Below are positions 7,652 through 11,891 of a stretch of DNA of 11,891 nucleotides, piece after piece (within the stretch, counting starts at the first letter, position 1; every line of letters starts with the position of its first letter). Origin of the DNA: an uncultured Collinsella sp. (lineage in GTDB: Bacteria; Actinomycetota; Coriobacteriia; Coriobacteriales; Coriobacteriaceae). The notes under the pieces were generated by a model. The model worked only from the letters and a program-made list of their open reading frames with translations. It was not told the origin of the DNA and made no database searches. The position numbers and the translations under genes are program-made. The stretch is taken from contig UQLI01000042.1 in the NCBI GenBank assembly GCA_900541715.1, forward strand, positions 1 to 11,891, written 5' to 3'.

Positions 7652-7706
7652 ATTCGGCACTCCTTACTTCTGCCCCTTTATACCCCGTCCCCAGATGGCT
7701 GATGGG

Positions 7707-8063
7707 CTAATCGTCGGGGGTCTCGATTTCGATACTTGCGATGTCGAGCTCGCGGCCGTGCAGTAGGCGCACATTGGCGCCGCCGCACTGGGGGCAGCGG
7801 CAGTGGAAGCGGTCATGATCGAAAACCTCACCGCAGTCCAGACACTCGCTTTGCGGATGGACCTCCTCTACCGCAAGCTCGCAACCTTGCGTGAGCGGGT
7901 CCTCGTCACGAAACGTCTCCCACGCAAAGTCAAGCGCCTCGCGCACGACCTCGGTCATATCCCCGATACGAAGCGTTACCAAAACGGCGCGCGAGGCCCC
8001 CGCCCCACGCGCCGCACGAATCACTGTATCGAGTATGCCGTTGACAATGCCAACCTCGTGCAT
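7707..8063 (-). CDS. hypA: Hydrogenase maturation nickel metallochaperone HypA
   Basis: This 118-residue protein has the normal HypA length. The N-terminus MHEVGI carries the family's nickel site (Met1, His2, Glu3). The structural zinc site is two CxxC pairs, Cys74/77 and Cys90/93, with an extra Cys88. HypA binds nickel and passes it, with HypB, to apo-[NiFe] hydrogenase; in some bacteria it also serves urease. The ATG at 8063 is six bases past the end of tatC. Its ribosome binding site, GAGGAG, is made by the last two Glu codons of tatC, so the two genes are probably translated from one message. hypB follows on the same strand. Confidence 0.95.
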   Translation of the reverse strand: MHEVGIVNGILDTVIRAARGAGASRAVLVTLRIGDMTEVVREALDFAWETFRDEDPLTQGCELAVEEVHPQSECLDCGEVFDHDRFHCRCPQCGGANVRLLHGRELDIASIEIETPDD

Positions 8064-8069
8064 ACCGAT

Positions 8070-8861
8070 TTACTCCTCGTCGTCCTCATCGTCCGAGAAC
8101 AGGTCCAGACGACTCACAAACAAGCCCTCCTTGCCCTCGCGCGCGGTAATGACCACACGGGCGATGGCAAGCGAAATCTCGTAGAGCGAGAGCAGGGCGC
8201 CATACATGAGGCCCAGCGTAACGGGCGAGCCGTCGGGCGTAATCACAGCCGAGCCCACGAGCAGGCCTACGTACACGTAGCGCCAGGCGCCGCGGAAGGC
8301 CGCGTAGGACACGATATGGAAGACGGACAGGTAAAAGATGATGAGCGGCAGCTCAAACGCCACACCAAAGCCGATCATAAAGAGCAGCTCCATGTTGACG
8401 TAGTTCTCCAGATCGGGCAGCGCCGTAGCGACGGCCGAGGTCTCGCCGATGAGCCACTCAAAGCCCGCAGGGATGATGATGAAGTAGCAAAAGATTGCGC
8501 CCAGGAAGAACAGCACCGTCGAGGCGAGCACCGTGGGCACGACCCACTTGCGTTCGTTGGGGCGAAGCGCCGGCAGGAAAAACGCCAGAATCTGCCAGAT
8601 GATCATGGGCGTGCACATGACCACGGCCATCTTGATGGCCAGCGAGAAGCGCAGGCCAAATCCGCCGAGCGTGGTGGTGATGTAGAACTTACCGTCCGGT
8701 ACAAAGGAGCGGATGGGGTCTTCCAAGATGTCGAGCACCACGGGCGTGGCGAAATACAGCACGATAGCGGCGGCAAACACCGATACGACCACGATGGTCA
8801 GACGGCGACGGAGTTCTCCCAGGTGGTCGAAAAGCGGCATTCGCGCAGGTCCGATAGGCAT
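8070..8861 (-). CDS. tatC: Sec-independent protein translocase TatC
   Basis: This 263-residue polytopic membrane protein is the signal-peptide receptor of the twin-arginine translocase, which exports folded proteins. The N-terminal motif FDHLGELRRRL (11-21) matches the conserved HLxELRxR of TatC, and LRPNERKW marks the conserved loop before transmembrane helix 3. About six hydrophobic helices can be seen, with a conserved ITPDGSPVTL stretch between the last two. The acidic tail DDEDDEE is unusual, but its Glu codons also form the hypA ribosome binding site. The ATG overlaps the upstream tat gene stop by one base (TAATG) and has GGGAGG nine bases upstream. Confidence 0.96.
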   Translation of the reverse strand: MPIGPARMPLFDHLGELRRRLTIVVVSVFAAAIVLYFATPVVLDILEDPIRSFVPDGKFYITTTLGGFGLRFSLAIKMAVVMCTPMIIWQILAFFLPALRPNERKWVVPTVLASTVLFFLGAIFCYFIIIPAGFEWLIGETSAVATALPDLENYVNMELLFMIGFGVAFELPLIIFYLSVFHIVSYAAFRGAWRYVYVGLLVGSAVITPDGSPVTLGLMYGALLSLYEISLAIARVVITAREGKEGLFVSRLDLFSDDEDDEE

Positions 8862-9448
8862 TACTCGTCGCCTCCCTTCGGAGCGTCGGCGGCAGCAGCG
8901 TCGTCCTCGGCCTCGAGCTCGCGAGCGAGCTGGTCGACGACGGCCTTGCGCTTACGGGGACGACGGGCGTAGAGGTCAGCCGTCGTGGGCTCTGCCGGCT
9001 CGGGCTTGGGCTCCGGCTCTGCAGCTGGCTCGGGTTCGACGGCGGCAGCAGCAGGCTCGGCCTTGGCGGGCTCGGCGCTCTCGGCCTCATCAGCAGCGCC
9101 TTCGCCCTCGGTGGCACCCTCGCTCGCAGCCTTCTCGGCGGCAAGGCGGGCACGGCGCTCGGCAAAGGTCTCCTTCTTTGCGGGTGCAGCCGTCCCGGCG
9201 GCATCCTCGTCCGCATCGGAATCGTCATCGACGACAGCCTTCTTGGGCTTGACCGGAGCCGACGCGGCCTCGCTTACCGGATCGATGATCTCGGACTGAA
9301 CAACGGCCGTCATCTTTTCCTGCGTCTCGCGGAACTGACGGATGGCACGGCCGATCGTGCGGCCCATCTGCGGGAGCTTATCCGGGCCAAACAGCAAAAA
9401 GCCGAAGACCACGATGATCGCGAGCTCACCCTCTCCAATACCAAACAC
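8861..9448 (-). CDS. tatA: Twin-arginine translocase TatA/TatB-family subunit with long acidic tail
   Basis: This is a 195-residue single-pass Tat subunit. The N-terminus MFGIGEGEL leads into a short transmembrane helix (about 6-20), the hinge FGPDKLP (20-26) and an amphipathic helix (about 27-48). The MFxIGxxEL and GPxKLP patterns, and the length, look more like TatB than TatA, so a TatB or combined role is possible. The rest (about 65-195) is disordered, with Ala, Glu and Pro repeats and a basic patch (RRPRKRK) near the end. The start is GTG at 9448, with GGAGG five bases upstream. The frame extends to 9493, but those residues are not Tat-like. It is the first gene of the predicted tat-hyp-topA operon. 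Confidence 0.9.
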   Translation of the reverse strand: MFGIGEGELAIIVVFGFLLFGPDKLPQMGRTIGRAIRQFRETQEKMTAVVQSEIIDPVSEAASAPVKPKKAVVDDDSDADEDAAGTAAPAKKETFAERRARLAAEKAASEGATEGEGAADEAESAEPAKAEPAAAAVEPEPAAEPEPKPEPAEPTTADLYARRPRKRKAVVDQLARELEAEDDAAAADAPKGGDE

Positions 9449-9523
9449 ACATACCTCCAAGGCTCGATGTGAGTCGAGCCCGCACCGCGCCATTCGGCCG
9501 GAACTCGTCTATTCATTCGGTCA

Positions 9524-9529
9524 AGTATA
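9524..9529 (-). promoter_or_regulatory. Predicted -10 element for the tat-hyp-topA operon
   Basis: On the minus strand TATACT runs from 9529 to 9524, 75 bases before the tatA GTG. No recognisable -35 is present. The same TATACTT string lies upstream of the aminotransferase gene, which makes it more believable as a promoter element. Confidence 0.4.
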
Positions 9530-9557
9530 GCGCCCGGACGCCAAAACGTCCGAGCGC
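9530..9557. repeat. Imperfect inverted repeat upstream of tatA
   Basis: Arms GCGC-n-CGGACG and CGTCCG-n-GCGC (9530-9540 and 9547-9557) surround a 6-base loop. In a minus-strand transcript the odd position becomes a U-G pair, giving an 11-pair stem; on the plus strand it is a C-A mismatch. It lies between the STAS gene and tatA, directly against the predicted -10. No U-run follows, so it could be an attenuator-like hairpin, a weak terminator of the upstream unit, or an operator. Confidence 0.6.
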
Positions 9558-9601
9558 ATCACAAACATATGCCAAACGGCACGCCCTTTTGGGGGCAAAG
9601 A

Positions 9602-9916
9602 TTATGCCGCCGTGATCGAAATCTCCTGGTCGACGCCCAGCAGCTGAACCACGCGCATCACCTGGGGCTGCACATTAGTGCAGCTAAAGCGCTTACCGTG
9701 GTCGACCGCGTGGTGCGCGGCGCCCACGAGCACGCCAATGCCCGTCGAATCGATGTAGCTCACCTGGGCAAAATCGAGCTCAACGGCCTCAGTGGGCTGC
9801 TCGAGCGCCAGGTCAATGGCATTGCGCAGGCTATCGGCGTTAGAGATATCGATCTCGCCGGTTACCTTAATGGTGTAGATCTCCGGTGTGGGGTTGGTGG
9901 AAATACCCAAATCCAT
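9602..9916 (-). CDS. Single-domain STAS protein, anti-sigma factor antagonist-like
   Basis: This 104-residue protein is one STAS domain of the SpoIIAA/RsbV type. Such proteins release a sigma factor by binding its anti-sigma partner and are switched off by phosphorylation of a serine. The conserved motif YIDSTGIGVLV (54-64) contains the expected phospho-serine, Ser57, after Asp56, and VTGEIDISNA (18-27) matches the first strands of the fold. The ATG at 9916 has AAAGGAG seven bases upstream. It lies 66 bases after the aminotransferase gene and may share its message. No anti-sigma kinase or sigma factor gene is next to it, so its partner is unknown. STAS domains also serve in stressosomes and transport control, so the exact role is inferred. 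Confidence 0.9.
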   Translation of the reverse strand: MDLGISTNPTPEIYTIKVTGEIDISNADSLRNAIDLALEQPTEAVELDFAQVSYIDSTGIGVLVGAAHHAVDHGKRFSCTNVQPQVMRVVQLLGVDQEISITAA

Positions 9917-9982
9917 GTATACGCTCCTTTACGTATCGAAAATGCGGATAGTACTGGGCGCGGACTTGCGGGGCCCTAGGCG

Positions 9983-11287
9983 TTAGGCGCGCTCGGCACG
10001 AACGAGCTCGGCAGCGACGAGCTTGACGGCCAGCACCAGTACGTCGAGTGCTGCCTCCAGGTCCTCGACCGTGGGATAGCTCGGCGCGATGCGGATGTTG
10101 GTGTCGCGCGGATCCTTGCCATAAGGCCAGGTAGCACCAGCCGGCGTGAGCTTGACGCCCAGGTCGGCACAAAGCGCTGCGACCTTTTGGGCCGAGCCCT
10201 CGGGACCATCAAAGCTCACAAAGTAGCCGCCGCGGGGATGCGTCCAAGTGGCGCAGCCCGTGTCGCCCAAACCCTCGGTGAGCTTGCGCTCGACGGCCTC
10301 AAAGCGCGGGCGCAAGAACTCGGCATGCTTTTTCATATGCTCCTTGACCGCCTCGATGGTGGGAAGGAAACGCACGTGACGCAGCTGGTTGAGCTTGTCG
10401 GCGCTGATAAGGCCGGCCTTCAGGCGCTTGGAGAACTCCGCGATAACCGCGGGGCTCGCACCGATAAAGCCGATGCCGGCGCCCGGGAAGGTGATCTTGG
10501 ACGTCGAGGCAAAGGCCACCACGCGGTCCTCGGTGCCCGCCGCGCGAGCGAGGTCAAAGATGTTTGCGAGCTCGTCGGTCTCGTCGTACAGGTCGTGCAC
10601 GCAGTAGGCGTTGTCCCAGAAGATGCGGAAATCGGGCGCGGCCGTGGGCATCTCGACCAGGCGGCGCACAGTGTCCTCGCTAAAGGTGATACCCGTGGGG
10701 TTGGAATACTTGGGCACGCACCAGATACCCTTGATGGAATCGTCGGCGGCAACGAGGCGCTCGATCTCGTCCATGTCGGGGCCGTTGTCGGTCATCGCGA
10801 CGGGGACGTTCTCGATACCCAGGTCGGCGGTGATGCCAAAGTGACGGTCGTAGCCGGGAACAGGGCACAGGAACTTGACTTTCTTGCCGTCGTGCGCGGC
10901 CTCGTAAGCCTCCCAAGGCTCGCTGCCGCACGAACCGCAGCGCCAAAACATGCCGGCGATATCGTGCTCGATCAGAAGGCTCGACGAACCCAGTACGAGC
11001 GTCTGCTCGGCAGGGCAACCCAGGAACTCCCCCGCCAGCTTGCGTGCCGAGGGAATGCCCTCAAAGCAACCGTAGTTTGAGCAGTCGACGTTGCCGTCGT
11101 GCAGATCGGCATCGGCATTGAGGATATCGAGCATGGGTCGAGAGATGTCCACCTGGGAGGGCGACGGCTTGCCGCGGGCCATGTCGAGCGCCAGGCCCTT
11201 GGCCTTGACCTCGGCGACCTCGGCTTTGAGCGCCTCGATGGCGGCATCGAGTTCGGTGGTTTCCATCTTCTGGTAGATCGTCTGCAT
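9983..11287 (-). CDS. Aspartate aminotransferase, subgroup Ic-like (PLP-dependent)
   Basis: This 434-residue protein is a fold-type I PLP aminotransferase. The motif STSKITFPGAGIGF (261-274) holds the presumed Schiff-base lysine, Lys264. NPTG (196-199) and DNAY (225-228) are the usual PLP-binding segments, and IRIAPSYP near 404-411 holds the substrate-carboxylate arginine. The overall pattern fits the actinobacterial aspartate aminotransferase subgroup (Pfam Asp_aminotransf, PF12897, by memory), which swaps amino groups between aspartate and 2-oxoglutarate. Substrate cannot be fixed from sequence. A Cys-rich insert (WRCGSCGSEPW, 115-125) is unusual and may bind metal or form a disulfide. The ATG at 11287 has AAAGG nine bases upstream; Met8 is an alternative. 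The STAS gene follows it; an 84-residue gene is divergent upstream. Confidence 0.92.
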   Translation of the reverse strand: MQTIYQKMETTELDAAIEALKAEVAEVKAKGLALDMARGKPSPSQVDISRPMLDILNADADLHDGNVDCSNYGCFEGIPSARKLAGEFLGCPAEQTLVLGSSSLLIEHDIAGMFWRCGSCGSEPWEAYEAAHDGKKVKFLCPVPGYDRHFGITADLGIENVPVAMTDNGPDMDEIERLVAADDSIKGIWCVPKYSNPTGITFSEDTVRRLVEMPTAAPDFRIFWDNAYCVHDLYDETDELANIFDLARAAGTEDRVVAFASTSKITFPGAGIGFIGASPAVIAEFSKRLKAGLISADKLNQLRHVRFLPTIEAVKEHMKKHAEFLRPRFEAVERKLTEGLGDTGCATWTHPRGGYFVSFDGPEGSAQKVAALCADLGVKLTPAGATWPYGKDPRDTNIRIAPSYPTVEDLEAALDVLVLAVKLVAAELVRAERA

Positions 11288-11328
11288 GGGTGCGACCTTT
11301 CGCGAAGCGGGACGTTGCAGTTCGTCTA

Positions 11329-11334
11329 AGTATA
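11329..11334 (-). promoter_or_regulatory. Predicted -10 element for the aminotransferase gene
   Basis: TATACT runs from 11334 to 11329 on the minus strand, 41 bases before the ATG. It has the same TATACTT string as the site before tatA. No good -35 is visible; a small palindrome (ACGGC-ATGAA-GCCGT, 11351-11365) occupies the region just upstream. Confidence 0.4.
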
Positions 11335-11364
11335 GACCGCCACCGCCGCAACGGCATGAAGCCG

Positions 11365-11373
11365 TGATAGATT
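11365..11373 (+). promoter_or_regulatory. Possible extended -10 for the 84-residue gene
   Basis: TGATAGATT matches an extended -10 (TGn plus TAGATT, four of six consensus bases). It lies 63 bases before the ATG at 11437, divergent from the aminotransferase promoter. No -35 is seen, so this is weak. Confidence 0.3.
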
Positions 11374-11436
11374 AAGTTCATCGCAATGATTTACGAATCG
11401 CCGCGCATGCCGGCGTGGGGCGCCCAAGGAGGCACT

Positions 11437-11691
11437 ATGGAGTACGGATCGTTTCAGGCCGAGGAATTCGGCGACCTGCAGCGCCTGGTCGACGGACTGT
11501 TTTACGACCGCCACGCCATCGACCGCCTGGATCTGATCGTACAAGCCGAAATCTTGGACCTGGCGCCCGATCTCATGGAAATCGTCAACCTGCTACCGCC
11601 CGGCTATTACGACCGCCAGTCACTTTGCGACCAGCTCAACTCCGCCTTGGCCGCCCACGGCTGGGGCGCCGTCTACGGCACCGTGGAATAA
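11437..11691 (+). CDS. Small hypothetical protein, 84 residues
   Basis: I do not recognise this protein. It starts MEYGSFQAEEFGDLQRLVD and is acidic and mostly helical by eye, with no signal peptide, membrane helix or cysteine motif. Evenly spaced Leu, Ile and Val (IDRLDLIVQAEILDLAPDL) suggest a helical bundle or protein-binding role. It has a strong ribosome binding site (AAGGAGG, four bases before the ATG). An in-frame ATG at 11386 would add 17 residues but lacks such a site and reads like leader sequence. A hairpin begins at its stop codon. It is divergent from the aminotransferase gene. Real-gene status rests on the ribosome site, terminator and codon style matching its neighbours. Confidence 0.7.
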   Translation: MEYGSFQAEEFGDLQRLVDGLFYDRHAIDRLDLIVQAEILDLAPDLMEIVNLLPPGYYDRQSLCDQLNSALAAHGWGAVYGTVE

Positions 11692-11741
11692 GCCTCGAGG
11701 CCGGCATTTGGCCCGTTTCCCGACCCTGGCGAGGCTTGTTT
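11690..11741 (+). terminator. Likely rho-independent terminator after the small gene
   Basis: AAGCCTCG (11690-11697, starting within the stop codon) pairs with CGAGGCTT (11730-11737), followed by GTTTT. The loop is long (32 bases), so the hairpin is weaker than the one at 4239-4276, but its place right after a gene supports the call. Confidence 0.6.
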
Positions 11742-11891
11742 TAGGGCTTGTGGCCAAAAAAGGGCAAATATGAGTACTGTTACCTTTTTAGTAGCAGCGT
11801 TTCTTGGTCGAAATCGGCAAAACTCGACTTGAAACTGGTCGCGCGCGCAGACGTGGTGTAAGAGTGTCCTGAGGTCCGTCGCTGCAAGTCC
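11742..11891. other. Non-coding tail, AT-richer than the rest, no gene seen
   Basis: After the terminator the sequence becomes AT-richer (A and T runs at 11755-11760 and 11784-11789) and has no convincing reading frame or RNA gene. A small inverted pair GTCGA/TCGAC (11807-11811 and 11824-11828) is visible. It may be the 5' regulatory region of a gene beyond the window, or a dispersed repeat. Confidence 0.5.

Noticed and set aside
7652..7660. GTG start of hypB at 7660
   Set aside because: It overlaps the ribosome binding site that serves the ATG at 7651.
6002..7702. A 566-codon plus-strand open frame
   Set aside because: It lies wholly opposite topA and hypB, whose motifs are unmistakable; long antisense frames are expected in GC-rich coding DNA. 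It has no family motif.
7803..8972. A 389-codon plus-strand open frame
   Set aside because: Opposite hypA, tatC and the tatA tail; low-complexity His/Asp/Arg-rich sequence with no motif.
9449..9493. N-terminal extension of the Tat subunit
   Set aside because: The GTG at 9448 has a ribosome binding site at 5 bases and gives a typical MFGIG start; the extra residues are not Tat-like.
1..11891. CRISPR array, tRNA, rRNA, transposase or phage genes
   Set aside because: No regularly spaced repeats, cloverleaf sequences or mobile-element proteins were seen on either strand.

Overview
This window looks like an ordinary chromosomal segment of a GC-rich actinobacterium of the class Coriobacteriia, most likely Collinsella or a close relative. 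That assignment is inferred from gene content, gene order and codon style and has not been checked by a search. All but two of the eleven genes are on the minus strand, packed tightly, mostly with good Shine-Dalgarno sequences. No transposase, phage gene, CRISPR array, tRNA or rRNA is visible.

Layout, left to right. (1) 1-2957, minus strand: a tmk-holB-ricT operon (thymidylate kinase, DNA polymerase III delta prime, PSP1/RicT protein). The genes are separated by 1 bp and then overlap by 10 bp; ricT runs off the left edge. The order resembles the tmk...holB-yaaT block of Firmicutes. (2) 2958-3197: a divergent promoter region with a perfect 23-bp inverted repeat. (3) 3198-4181, plus strand: an unrecognised membrane protein with an N-terminal zinc ribbon, one transmembrane helix, two runs of aspartate and a helical acidic domain. 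(4) 4239-4276: a terminator that works in both directions between convergent genes. (5) 4304-9448, minus strand: a likely operon read tatA/B-tatC-hypA-hypB-topA. It pairs Tat export with nickel insertion into hydrogenase and ends with an archaeal-style topoisomerase I. (6) 9602-11287, minus strand: an aspartate aminotransferase of the Ic type followed by a single-domain STAS protein. (7) 11437-11691, plus strand: a small unrecognised protein, divergent from the aminotransferase, followed by a hairpin and an AT-richer non-coding tail to the window edge.

How the genes fit together. The tmk-holB-ricT group joins dTTP supply and replication to a RicT-type Fe-S regulator. The tat-hyp group makes sense if a folded [NiFe] enzyme is matured by HypA/HypB and then exported by Tat, but no hydrogenase or other hyp gene is in view. 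I found no clear new multi-gene system. The best leads are the Asp-run zinc-ribbon membrane protein, the 23-bp inverted repeat with related intergenic motifs, the tat-hyp-topA linkage, and the archaeal-like TopA with four zinc ribbons and a lysine-rich tail.
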